Source: Polychytrium aggregatum (Eukaryota > Chytridiomycota > Chytridiomycetes > Polychytriales). From it: a stretch of DNA of 64,000 nt. A program made the translations under genes and the position numbers. Positions 43,621-55,356 of the stretch are shown piece after piece; the first letter of the stretch is position 1, and each line of letters starts with the position of its first letter. Under the pieces are notes generated by a model, which saw only the letters and a program-made list of their open reading frames with translations, made no database searches and was not told the origin of the DNA. The stretch lies in the NCBI RefSeq assembly GCF_025602895.1, contig NW_026516249.1, positions 62,001-126,000 on the forward strand, read 5' to 3'.

Positions 43621-46600
43621 ATGCTCGCTACCACCGCTCCCTCGCCTCTGGCGCGTTCTTCGGCCGACGGCGAGCCTTCTCACCTCCTCGATCCTTCGCA
43701 GCCCGGCACGGCGACGTTCAAGGGCTCGCTCAAGCCTGCTTCCCTCGGCGCCCCCCTCCAGCTGCATCGACCAGCGATCAACAAGGACGAGTCCTCGGAG
43801 GCCTCCGAAGGGCCAGATTCAAGCGATTCGCCTGCGGGACTGGTGCTCGCCAAAAGGTATGTGGCCGCTGTCTTTGACATCCCGATTCTGGCTCGGGGCC
43901 GGCTTTGAGATGATCAAGCAACGCATGTGTCCGTCATCGACCAAGCGCTGGTCTCGTCGCTCTGGCTGATTCCTCCTTTGTCGCTCATTCCTGCTCGTCC
44001 GATCTATCGCCTGGATGTCCCTTGATCCTGATCTGCGATCCCTGGCCCATGGCCATTTGATCACTCCGATTCGCTGCTTTTGTCTTGTTTCACTCCATTC
44101 GCCATGCCGTTTGCAAACCGGTGTTTCTGGTTCCAACTCATGAACCGCTTTGGGCTCAACCCTGGCCTCTTGACCCATCCTCTCCCTGTGCCTCCTCCGT
44201 CTCCGATCAACCCGTCCACCGATCCAACTTCCCCGCTGTTTGAATGCATCGATGCGTCATCGACTGCGATTGCCCTTGGCGCTCACCCACTCTCATCCAT
44301 TGCCCTCCAATCACATTCCCCGCCAAACACCGCGCCATCGTTGACTTGATCATGCCATGGATCGCGTGGCTGCTCTGGTGTGATCGCTTATGCGGTGGAT
44401 CGCATGGATTGCCCTTCACTTGACTCCACCCTCACCGCACCATACTTTCCCGGCCGTGCACTTCCACATTGCACCTCCCCCATACACCGCATTCTCCATC
44501 CCACCATTGCCTCGCACCGCCTCGACCTCGACCTCGACCCCGCCTCGACCCCGCCCAGCTCTCCACTCGTCTCACAACTCTCAAACGGCCAGGCCCTCGA
44601 GGACGATCGCTCCGATCAGCTCGCTCTGCCGGTTCTTGCCTCGGCCCAACCCCATCACATCTCTCCACCCGTAGCAGAGTCTGAGGACCATCTCTCGGCC
44701 GAGCTCTACCATGGCCATCCCTTCCAGAGCCACAACTACCTCGGAGTGCACTCTGCTGGAGCCTGGGACCACTCTTGTCACAGCCAGAACCACAACCTGG
44801 ACTTTTCCGCAATGGACTATGGACCCAACGGGATCTATCCCACCCTCGACTTTACCGAGCCCTCTGAGCTCGCATACGACCCCAGCACCATGGCCCTCTA
44901 CCACACCAACGCCGACCATGCCGACCACCTCATTGACTACCCCGAGGCTTACAACACGTCGCTCTCTCACATCTGCAGCACTCCCTCTGCCGTGTCAGGT
45001 CTCTATCCGCACTCGTACCGCACCGCTGCCTCTTCTCTGCCGAGCCAGGTCCACTACGGCGACTTCAAATCGTCCTTTCTGATCACAGGCCACAAAGCCG
45101 GCTATGGTGCTTCGGCTCTGGCCGTGACGACGCCGTTAGCCAAGCGGTCCCGCGGACGGCCCTGCAGGATCCAGGTCACCAAGACCTCCCAGACTGCCTC
45201 GGCCCCCCAGAGCCTTCCGGACACACCGCTCCTGGGCTCGCCCACGGACTCGATCTTGGCGACGCCCGACTCCACTCCGGCTTTCCAGTGGGGCTCGTCC
45301 TCCGGCCTCCCCCTCACCCAGAAGCTGCAGCCGTTCTCCACTCCCATGCGCGAGCCCTACCAGCCCTTCGGCAGCCACTTCCCGCCGTCGCTCCGAACCA
45401 CTCCGGCCAAGAGGGCCGCTGCCCACGAGCCCGGTCTGAAATCCCGGCTGGCTCCTGTCAGCGGAAGCCAGGCCGTCACCCGGCATGGCGCCAACAAGAA
45501 GCTCAAAGTCGTCCCGCTCTACACCGAGGCTAACTCGCAGAACCCAATCGCCCTTGCGGCCGAAGCCACGTCCCCGCCCGACTCGTTCCAGTCGCCTTAT
45601 GAGATGGCCGGTCACGACTACGGATCATCGCCCGTGGAGCATTCGTCCCGATCGGCAAGCGGCCTGGCCAAGGGCCTGCGACACTTTAGCCGTCTGGTTG
45701 CAGAGAAGGTGCAAAGCAAAGGCATCACGACGTACAACGAGGTATGCGCGATCTTGCCGCACTTGCCGGAGCACTCGCTTGATCCTGCAGCAGCGCTCAT
45801 GCGATATATGCACAATACTCCGATCGCCAGCGAGGGTGCAACGATTGACTGACCAAGCCCACGAGTCGAGCTCATTACTGATTGTGTTGATCCTTTCCCG
45901 GCGCATCGCTGCAGGTCGCCGAGGAGCTCGTCGATGACTTTGAGCGTCAGAACGGGGTGGGTACCAGCCGCAAGAGCCCAGTTGATCCTCTGGCTCTGCA
46001 AGCTGCGGGTTCATGTACTTTTGCATTCGCACGGCGCCTCCGCCAAACAGCAACACCATCCTCACCCGCACCATCCGTTTGTCTCCAACAGCACAACTGC
46101 GACCAAAAGAATATCCGGCGGCGAGTCTACGATGCACTGAACGTGCTGATGGCGCTCGACATCATCTCGAAAGAGCATCGGGAAATCAAGTGGGTGGGGC
46201 TGCCCGGCGGACCCAGAACCAACGTGCCGAGGGATATCGGTGCAATCAAGGTGAGCATCGCTGCCCACATGCCTGGGCAGCAGCTGTTTGGGCTCACACC
46301 GAGTACTCTGAATGGATCGGCAATCGCTGTGATTGTGTCCTGACGTCAGAGTCACTTTATCCGCGGATCCAGAAACGAATCCAAGACTTGAGGGACAAGA
46401 TCGTTGCCGAAGAGGTGCAAATTACCAAAAACATGAAGAATGTAGGGCTGGCCCGTTCTCTACTCTCGATCCAGATCGATGTTGGCCGACTGCACCATCC
46501 TCTCCTGCCGCGTGATCATCCAATGCACGCTCATGCCCGTTCGCATTCGCATTCGCATTCGCATTCGTCATGTGCCTGTTCCTGGTCTGACTGTCCTTGG

Positions 46601-47748
46601 TCTGCTTTGGCCTGTCGTGTCACTGATGCTGCGATGCTGACCATGTTCTCCATCCGTAGAAAATGCGACTCGAGGCGCTGATCCAGCAAAATGCTGCCCG
46701 CCAGTCGCAGCTCAAGGAGCCGCGCCAGCCGATCCATTTGCCGTTCGTGATGGTCCAATGCCCACGCACCACCGATGTCCTCGTAGAGGTCTCGGACCAG
46801 AAGGACGAGTACTGCCTGACCTTCTCAGAGTCCTTCATTATCCGCGAAGACTGCGAGATTGTCGGCTCGCTGGTCGATGCCCATCTGGGACAGGGTAGTG
46901 GCGGTCTTATCGGCGAGTCCCTCATCAGCGATCCGACCTACTCGCTCACGCCAGTGCTGGAGCAGCCCTTCCACCAGGAAAGCGTGGCGCTCAACCTGCT
47001 CGATCTCAACAACTACACAACCACGCCCTGCGCTGTCGTCGGCTCCAACGCTGCCGAGCTGTGGGGATTTGGCGTTGGCTCCTCCGACCAACTCCCTGCG
47101 ACATCGGTCTGGTCCGGCTCATGTCCGGCACCAGCCGATGCCTTGGCCTTTAACTCGGTGGGGATGATCTCCTCCCCCCTTGGCGACAGCATCCAGGCGG
47201 CATCGACGCTCCACTCCATGCTGAGCAACATCAAAGCCGACCCAGACGATGCGGCCACCCAGGCGCAGACGTACCCGACCGAAGCAACCGAGCTGATCGC
47301 CGCAGCCGAGCACGACGCTGCCACTGCGAACCTTCCGCCGGCACCAACACCGGCGCCCGTCGCCAAGGCGAACCAGCCCTCACCGACCTCCGAGACCGGC
47401 CTCTTCACCCAGCACTGTAGCCGCCGCGTCGACACCGATCCAAACCTGACACTGGCTCCGGCATGGTCGCGCTCCCGCCATTCGTCGCTGACGTTGACGC
47501 GCGAGGTCGGCGACGGCCTCTCCGCAGATCCCAATATGATGTTTTGCGAGGTCGGTCCTCCATCGTCGTCACGAGATCCCATGGCAGCCTTCCAGAACCC
47601 GGAAATCAAGGCCCACGGCTCAATCTCGAGCTCCGAAGCATCTTCATCTGCCGCCGTCGAAGCCGCCTGTGACGAATCCCTATTTATGGCCTACATGGCG
47701 CCGGTTGAGCTCCTGGGCGCCGACATGGTCTCGGAGAGCATCGAGTGA
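43621..47748 (+). CDS. DP: transcription factor DP (E2F dimerisation partner) with long N-terminal extension
   Basis: Six exons: 43621-43856, 44559-45741, 45915-45956, 46092-46250, 46352-46441 and 46660-47748; phases agree, giving 932 residues. DP proteins pair with E2F on cell-cycle promoters. The winged-helix DNA-binding domain spans exons 2-4: [48 protein letters not shown] and [15 protein letters not shown], including the RRRVYD DNA-contact motif. The E2F/DP coiled coil and marked box follow ([36 protein letters not shown]). About 400 residues precede the DNA-binding domain, with an AT-hook-like SRGRPCR. About 230 low-complexity residues follow the conserved core. Exon 1 is the least certain part; an alternative start is ATG 44404. 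Confidence 0.93.
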
Positions 47749-49160
47749 ACCGACAAGCGCGACGCTGCTCATGCCGCCTCCAAGGACGGCGACTCGTGCG
47801 CCTCGGACCAAGGGCTCCAGGGCCTCCTCTACCTTTACTGTTCTTATCTGCTGCATTGGATCAAACCTCCTTTCACTTCCCCTTCCCCTTGGCTTCTCCC
47901 TCCCCCCCCTCCCGCACACAAACGCGCACCTCGTTCATATTTGAATTATTCTTTACTGTGTCATTGTCGATTCATTTCTCTCCGGTGCTGACGGGCCATG
48001 TGTGTCCCATCCAGCGCCATGGAGAGGAATGAAGCGATGGAGGGCCAGATCTAATGTGTGGAAAGTAGAGCCACCGCCAAAGAGAAGCAGTCGGGGGAAT
48101 CGACACTGGACGGGCGGTGGTCTGGCTATATTCTAATGTCATATGCTTTGTTTTTGATTGTTGTTTTAGAGGAGAGAAAGAGAGAAAGAAAACGAGAGAC
48201 AATGAAAAGTTGTGGGAGGGTAATGGTGTCGAGAATATCAAAGTTGGTAGATACGACAGAATCAGCGGGGGGGAAAGGGTGTAGAGTAATGCTAATATTT
48301 GTGAAACGACAGTTGATTGTATTTGATTGCAAGCTAAGCCATTGTGAATAGTGTGAATACGATTCCTTCATACAGTAGATCCATAAAGAAACGGGACAGT
48401 TCCTTCCTGGCATCAGATGCCTGAAGCCTACTGAACTTTCATAGGCTCCAGTGAGCAAGCCATGCGACTGTTTCCCGTCCTGGTTGGCAATCTCCTGTGG
48501 CGACGATCGACTGGCATTGATGTGTCGATATTGGAGTGCGGTGCATCCACTCGATGTGTGAGGGTGGTGCATTCCCTCGATATGTGAGTGTGGTGCATTC
48601 CCTCGATATGTGAGTGCGGTGCATTCTCTCGACCTTCTGGACAGCTCCATGGTTTCTCGATATCAAGATACTCTGCTTTCTCGAGTCGCTTGGATTCTCG
48701 TCACTGTGAGCACACCTAGGATGTGTTGAACTCGTTCACCGAGCACACATGAATGAGTTGCTCGAAATACCGAGCAAACCTGAGTCTCCGTGAGCTGGAT
48801 GCATATCTCTTCCTCTGTTTCCAGGAGGCATTCCCAAAGGTAATCGCAATATCGGTCTCCAAGCTCTGCACCGGAGCGAGGTATCGTGTGCTTGGCGGGG
48901 CATGATGCAAACAGCGGCCATATGACCCTGATTGGTGTCAGAGTCTCGGCCAGCTGCAAATCTGTGGCTTCTTCTACCCCCGGCTGAGCGACCCGCATCG
49001 CCTTGGGTCATCGATCGTGCATGGCTTGGTGCCGGAAGCCCTTCAAATCGTCACTTCCCACGCGCCTGCTGCACCGTCCTCTCATTCTCTCTATCTTTTT
49101 CTCGCATTCTCTATCCTCGTTGCCCAACTTCTCTGCCATACACATTCACAATCCAGCAGT
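47749..49160. other. intergenic region between DP and LRGUK
   Basis: DP 3' flank, dispersed repeat A copy 2, and the LRGUK upstream region, which is pyrimidine-rich just before the ATG (49,060-49,140). No gene supported. Confidence 0.5.
48370..48716 (+). repeat. dispersed repeat family A, copy 2, with internal 30-bp VNTR
   Basis: Homologous to 2,537-2,865 in the same orientation (see copy 1 for shared words). Here a unit of about 30 bp ending GAGTGCGGTGCATTC is repeated about four times (48,533-48,630); copy 1 has one. Confidence 0.6.
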
Positions 49161-49414
49161 ATGTCGGGTATTCCCGACGTCCGCGTCTCGAGCGCAACGA
49201 TCGATAATGCGCGAATCCACTCACCCGAGCACTCTCGTCTCAGTCGTCAGCAAACCGGTCCCTCCGCTGGCGCAAAGCCGCTTGCAAGCGAAGGCGCTCT
49301 CACCGACACAGCATCAGCTACCGCGTCCCTCCCGAGTCTGCACGATCCCAACTCGCGGGATGCCTCCAAGAACGAGCACGGCGGCAGCACTGCCGGAATC
49401 AACAACGCCAACGC

Positions 49415-49449
<35 letters not shown>

Positions 49450-52400
49450 ACAGTAACGGCAACAGTACCAACAACAATGGAACCAATGATAGTGGCAGCG
49501 GCGTCGACCTCGGCCCCTCTCACACCTCCGAGACGGAGTCGATCGAAGAGATATCCCAGGAGGATCTCGAGTGGATCGCAAGCTACCAGGAGCGGGTTCA
49601 AAGGCTTGGATTGCCCCTGGATGTGCTTAAGCGAGGGCTCTCGAACCTGGGCATGTCGCCGGACACGCTTCGGCCGGTTTATCTGAAACTTGCGGTGCAT
49701 GTACGTTGAGGGTATTTGCGCTTCTTGTCTCGAATCGTCTGGGGAAGGGGAGGGGAGTAGAGTTTGTCTCTGTGGTTTGTAGACACAACGCCTTTGTGGG
49801 CACAATGCCTTTGGGACATTAGCTGTTGAGGAGCGGCATCTGTGCATTGTCCTTTGAGCACTCCCACATGGCCTAGTAACGAGCAAGTGCTGATTGTGGC
49901 CGTGCGTCTCTGACTCTGGGCATTCCTCTCTTCCTTGCGTGGCCGACAGGGGGGAGGACTCGAGGATATTAGCATTCTCAAGGACTATGTCTATCTGCAA
50001 GTGCTGGAGCTCCCGCGGAACAACATATCTGGTACGGCGGTCGTGATGGCCTTCCTTCGTCGCTCCTATTGCCCTGCACATCAACAAGTCGATCCATTAT
50101 GCCGGACACTCTCGGCCTCGCTGTCGCATTTGACTGACGAGTCTCGTGCACTACTCTTCCTTGCAACCACTATCTTGGATTTGGATTATGGACGGCTACA
50201 AGATTGCTCCGTGCTCAGCTCGATGCGCTACCTGGTTCAGTTGGATCTCTCCGGCAATCGGCTGTCGTCCGTACCTAGATTCGACCCTCCTCCATACAAT
50301 CTCCAAGTCATGGATCTCTCGAAGAACCAGATCACAGACATCGGAGACAGTCTCAGTCATCCGTTTCTCAAGAAGCTCTGTCTCGATTGTAGGCATTGGA
50401 TGGGACCTGGGCGGGAACATCACGGCGCTGGTGCTTTCGAAACTGCGACGGAAGCGGGGCCCCCTTTCTGGAGCCATAAAAGTCGTCGATCCTGATATAG
50501 CACTTGTGTTGCATTGCCAGACAACCTCGTTGAAAACATATCCGGGCTCTCCGGATGCAAGTTTCTCAGCCACTTGAGCCTGGCACACAATCGCATCTCT
50601 CGAATCGATAATCTCGATGGGTTGCCGATTGTGTACTTGAATTTGGTGAGTGAGTGCGAGAGAGAAGGGCCAAAGCCTCGGCGTTTGGAGACCGCTTCTA
50701 TCGGACTGGCAGGTTCACAGGCTGCAGCGTCAGCACTGTCCACCTCTTCGATGCACTTGCCCATGATTTTGAGCGATCGGATTGCGCAGTTACGAAAGCA
50801 CATATTCGTATGCCCGCTGAATGCAACCATACAAATTCTCACCCAGCCGGCCTCGGCTATCCTGGTCGTGCTTGTTACCTCTCGAACGTCGCTGTACAAA
50901 GTCCCACAACTCAGTCTCGTCCATCGCCGGCATCCACGGCCTGCCCGGGATCGAGGAACTCAATCTCAGCCACAACGTCATCGAGAGCCTCTCCACCATC
51001 GACGTCAATCACCCGTCATTGCGGACGCTGTTGCTTCACTCCAACCGGATCGTCGATCGCGACGAAATCCACCACCTTGAAGGTCTCGAAATGCTGCGTG
51101 CCTTGACTCTCGAGACCAACCCGATCGAGGACGACCCAACGTTTCGGCTCTGGCTGGTGTATCGGCTGGCACGCCTCGTCACCTTTAATGGATTGCCGGT
51201 CAGCCCCGAGGAGAAAATCAGGGCCCTCAATATCTACTGCCCGCCGCCAGAGGTCGTCGCCAGCATCCAGCACATCGAGACCCAAATGACCCAGCTGCGG
51301 TGGTATGCAAAGATCCGGGCCGTCGACTTGATGCGAGCAGAATCGCTGCAGCCGCTGGTCCTCTGCGGTCCACCCGACACTGGAAAGAGGTGAGGAAGGA
51401 GAGCGGACAGCCAGCGGTTTGCTCAAGCCATATGTGCATCTGCATCTCGTTCATGATGGAGGTGCTGTGCGCCCATACCGGGTTTGCTGAGCTGCGCCGT
51501 CAGCAACATCATATCGCAACTTCCACACTTTGCATGGCACACAAAACCATTGATGTTGCACTGCTCGCACAGTGCCGTCCAATTGACACTCACGCTTAAT
51601 TTTTCTCACTTTGGTCGGTTTCCCTCGCCCCGGCATCAATTTCGATCGGCTACCCAACCATCGCCCGCCGAATGCAACCGTGTGCAACTCGTCAACGACC
51701 CTCGACTTTGAACAGGGCCCTGGCGAAGGCACTGGTAGAAATTTACCCTGATATTTACAAGCTGTCAGTCTCGTACACATCTCGCCCTCCACGCAAAGAT
51801 GAGATCGACGGAGTCGATCACCATTTTGTCTCCGACCTGACGCTGCAGTCGATGCTTCTGGATGGCCTGCTCGTTGAGTGCGTTGAAACGGGAGGGCATC
51901 ATTACGGTAACTCGCTCGATGAAGTCGATCGTGTCACGGCAGAAGGGAAGATCTGCATTCTCATCGTGGAAGCCATCGTAAGTAACAAGGACATGGAAAG
52001 CACCATGACGGCAAGAACCGAGTCCCAGTCCTTTCGGATGTGTGCGTCAGTCTGCCTCGTCCTGCCGAATCCTCACCCTGGTCTGCTCCACTTCTGCATG
52101 CGACTCTCCTTGAACGTGAATCCGGGAATCGCCACTGTATCTGGGAATCACCACTGTATCTGGGAATCGCCACTGTGTCTGTGAATCGCCGCTGCGTCCA
52201 TTTCAATCAACCTCTGTGGCTGAACAGGGAGCCCTGATCGTCCAGCGCTCGCCGCTCAAATGCAAATATGTCTCGGTGGTCAAATCTCCCGAGTCGGGCG
52301 GAGTGGTGTCTCGGCCGGACAGCACAGACGAGCTGCCTCGAATCGATACGCCCGAGAAATATGTGAACTCATCCGAAGCTACCCTTCACAGCCTGGCCAG

Positions 52401-52709
52401 GCCGCCGTCTCGGTCGACGACGGCGGTATCGCTGGCGAGCAAATACACCGACCCGACCCTGTTCGACTGCATCATTTTCGGCCCGGATTTTGAGACGATA
52501 CTGCAGAAGCTGTGCGAGTTCTGTATTGTCACATGTAAGTCACCCGCCCCCAGCCCCCGTTTTGCTTGCCAGACTCAAGAAACTGTGTGAGCCTGTCCTT
52601 GCGGTACAAAGAGTACACTGCCATCAACAGCATGCGCAAGCGGCGAGATTGCGATGGTTTGGGTGCACCGCAGATGCGAGTACCACGTCAAAAATCGCCA
52701 GATCAGTAA
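49161..52709 (+). CDS. LRGUK: leucine-rich repeat and guanylate-kinase-like protein (LRGUK)
   Basis: Eight exons: 49161-49700, 49950-50031, 50203-50388, 50521-50645, 50902-51389, 51716-51977, 52228-52534 and 52573-52709; every phase agrees, giving 708 residues. Animal LRGUK acts in sperm manchette and axoneme formation, so a role in the zoospore flagellum is likely. The N-terminus is Asn/Ser-rich. About six leucine-rich repeats follow (YLQVLELPRNNIS, YLVQLDLSGNRLSSV, NLQVMDLSKNQITDI, FLSHLSLAHNRISRI, GIEELNLSHNVIESL, SLRTLLLHSNRIVDR). Then a guanylate-kinase-like domain: P-loop-like GPPDTGKR, SVSYTSRPPRKDEIDGVDHHF and YGNSLDEVDRV. The P-loop departs from the usual GPSGVGKS, and the C-terminal part of the kinase is divergent, so catalysis is doubtful. 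Confidence 0.93.
52123..52195 (+). repeat. 18-bp tandem array in LRGUK intron 6
   Basis: Four imperfect copies of GGAATCGCCACTGTATCT, about 30 bases before the acceptor at 52,227. Confidence 0.85.
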
Positions 52710-52918
52710 CACCGATGCTTTGCAACAGATCCCGACAGCCATGCCATCCGGGGCTGATGACAGCTTGGAATGGATCGATATGGACAAGCACCCCGCGTCG
52801 TCGTGCTTGCCACATCCTTATCCTGTATTTGCTGCTTGTCGGAGGAGACGCTCTGGCGGCAAATACACCTCGACTTGAGCAGCACGTCGCAGAGCTCATG
52901 GGTAGTTCTTGGATGGGG

Positions 52919-54172
52919 TCAAAGACCAACCTGAACCAGCATAGCTTTGGCAAAGTCGCGCAACTCCATCAGCTCGTCCCTAAGTCGGTCGATCTTCTTG
53001 ACTCCCTCGCCAAACTCAACAGTGTCCTCTGGGAAGCAGCCTGTGTTGACGTTGATGGGCGTGATCGTTCCGTTTGCACTTCTTGGAAGGGCTCGCTGAA
53101 GCCCCGAGATTGCTGCCACCAGGCGTTTGCGCACGACATCGAGGGCCGTCCGCCTCCAGCTTGTGCTCGTGGCTGCGGCGCAGACGAGGTCCCTGTCGCC
53201 GAGGTACGCCAGGACTCGGCCGAGGAGCTCTGGTGGAAGCGGGGCAAATGTGTATCGTCCAAGGGCAACTTTGTTGCCGAGAGTCTCTGCCATGATCCGG
53301 GTCACGGTGATGGAGTACTGAGCATCGTTTTCGGTATCAAAGCGGGAGCGACGTAGGAACTTCATGATGTAGTCGTCGCCATAGTATCCCTCTCTTGCAG
53401 ATCAGAAGGATCCGGATGTGAGCCAAACGTCGATGGGAGGGTAGGTGCGATGCAGGAGCGATCGGAGAGTTGCAACAAGAGGATTGTCAATGACGGGTCG
53501 CCCATCGTTTTCTGCATGGACCAGGGTCGGATGCGGACCGGGAGGTGCGGGGAAGGTGCGCAAAGTCGTCGCCGGTGACGTACCCTCGACCAATGAGGAT
53601 TTCCTCCAGACTTCCGTCCTCCTTGACGAGACAGCAGGCCGGCACAATGCCCATCGGGAATCGAAGCCCCAGCATACCGGCGAGCCACAGACCGTCATCC
53701 AGAACAAAAGGGACGGAGTTCCATAGGCCCCCCAGGGACTGCCTCAGCACAACGGCTTCGTCGCGGGGACCCGGGGTCAGGATCAGAAAGGCAGCGTCCT
53801 GGGTCAACAAATGGCGGTTGCTGGCGACCTCGCGCTCCGGAATCGATCGGACAGACTGGTTAAACGGGTCGACAAGGCTGCGGGGAGCAGCGTTGGGGGT
53901 GATCGAGATCGGCTGCGATAGTCCTTGGTCGAAACCAAGGAAGGTGAGGATGTTGAGGAGGTGCGGGCACACGGGGCACCAGAGGTTTTTGATGGTGATG
54001 AGGATGAGGTGACGCCCGGTGCTGATGGAGCGGATATCGACAGGCTCATCCAGACCGAGGGCCGGCAGCCGAAGCGGGAGACGGGCCTGTGAAGGAGTGC
54101 GGATGCGGTCGGGCAGTCAGGACAGGCCGCCAACGGCTGGGACGATGCTGGTGCAGATGCGGATACCGACAT
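52919..54172 (-). CDS. fused thioredoxin-like / F-box protein
   Basis: Best model: a 6-base first coding exon 54172-54167 (ATG TCG), then 54086-53584 and 53393-52919; phases 0 and 2 agree, giving 327 residues. The middle exon has a thioredoxin-type core with a CxxC motif (NLWCPVCPHLLNILTFLG) and later strands (DAAFLILTPG, GIVPACCLVKEDGSLEEIL), like peroxiredoxin/AhpC-type folds. The last exon has an F-box (PLPPELLGRVLAYLGDRDLV with CAAATSTSWRR), which would bind Skp1 in an SCF ubiquitin ligase, and a helical tail. The joining intron (GTACGT...CAAG) is well formed and keeps the frame; without it the thioredoxin frame would stop at 53,487. The first exon is tentative. Whether this is one protein or two adjacent ones needs transcript data. 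Confidence 0.7.
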
Positions 54173-55356
54173 CGGGAAGGACTCTTGGACGGACGATCAT
54201 CTGTGGTGTTGGTGTTGGTGTTGGTGCTGGTGTTGGTGTTGGTGTTGGTGGTATTGACGGTGTCTTGATGGCACCAAAGGCGGATGTGGTCGAGCAACTC
54301 ATTGCCAGGGTTAGGGTTGGCTGGCTGCCTCTGCGTTGCTGGAGCGACCCAAGGAGCCGGATGGCATTCCGCCTTGCTGGAGTCGGCAACATCCGCATTT
54401 CAGCAGCGTCAGGACAGCTTCTCGCTCGAATCGAATGGCACCGCATATCGACCCCAGGCCGATCCTGTGCTGTTCATGCGCTGCTTTCATGGCTCTCTGT
54501 CCAGCGTGTACCACGACGCCCCGTGATACACTTAATTCAGGGGGGAAATGGGACACCTGCCCACAACCCATTTGTCGGCGTAGTATGTGATGTGCTTGCG
54601 TCTAGCTATGCCATAAGAAATAGAACAGATCACTTTGGCAGCTTCCGAGCGAACGCCACCGGTCACAGTGCAGCGATGCGGAAATCGAGGGTGCTGTGTT
54701 TGGCCATGAATACGATGAGTGGGTGGGTGTATTCAGGTCACAGAAACAAACCCTGTCATGACTCAAACGGGGTGTCCCATTTCATTTTGGAGACACCCAG
54801 CATGTATGCTACAAGGCTCCGATGAGCGGAATCGGTCGAGCGATTGGGCTCTCGTCGACAGATCGACTGCAGTGCCAACCGAGTTGGTCGCTGGCTTGAT
54901 CAATGCAAACCTGGCAGGCAACAGACTGGGGGCCAAAGAAGAGCCATCCCGACTGGGTTCGCCCAAGTCTTGAGCAGTTGGTCCGACGAATCAACCCCAA
55001 TCGATGCAATTATATTTCCATTGTGTCTTGGGCAGGTTGGATAAGAAACAGCATGTGCCGGACCAGGCGGCGACAGGCAAGACCGAAGTTGACAGCGTCA
55101 TGAGAACAAGAAGTATCAATCAAAGAAACGAGCACGACAAGAGCATGTCTCGGCAAACTATGGGGTGTGGCATGATGTCACAATGAGGAGACATCGAGAC
55201 ATCGAGATAACTAGATAACTAGACAACGAGACATCGAGACATCAAGACATTGGGACAACAAGAGCGAGAGCAGAGTAAAGACTACAAGAGGATAACCCGA
55301 CGAGGTGGAGGAAGCAGCATTGGAGGGATTGTGCAAGCTTGGCGAGCCAGCGGGTT
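54173..55356. other. intergenic region with GGTGTT array and dispersed repeat B
   Basis: Holds a (GGTGTT)n hexamer run (about 54,202-54,254), dispersed repeat B copy 2, and GAGACATC-type tandem units at about 55,188-55,255. No gene supported. Confidence 0.5.
54520..54680 (-). repeat. dispersed repeat family B, copy 2
   Basis: Inverted relative of 35,060-35,210; the reverse complement shares GATCTGTTCTATTTCTTAT and flanking words in order. Confidence 0.6.

Noticed and set aside
53487-53570. Thioredoxin-like gene ending at the 53,487 stop as a separate protein
   Set aside because: Reading through would discard a strong GTACGT donor that joins in phase to the F-box exon; kept only as an alternative.
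54304-54318. TTAGGG-like telomeric word
   Set aside because: Only about one and a half units in unique intergenic sequence; not a telomere.
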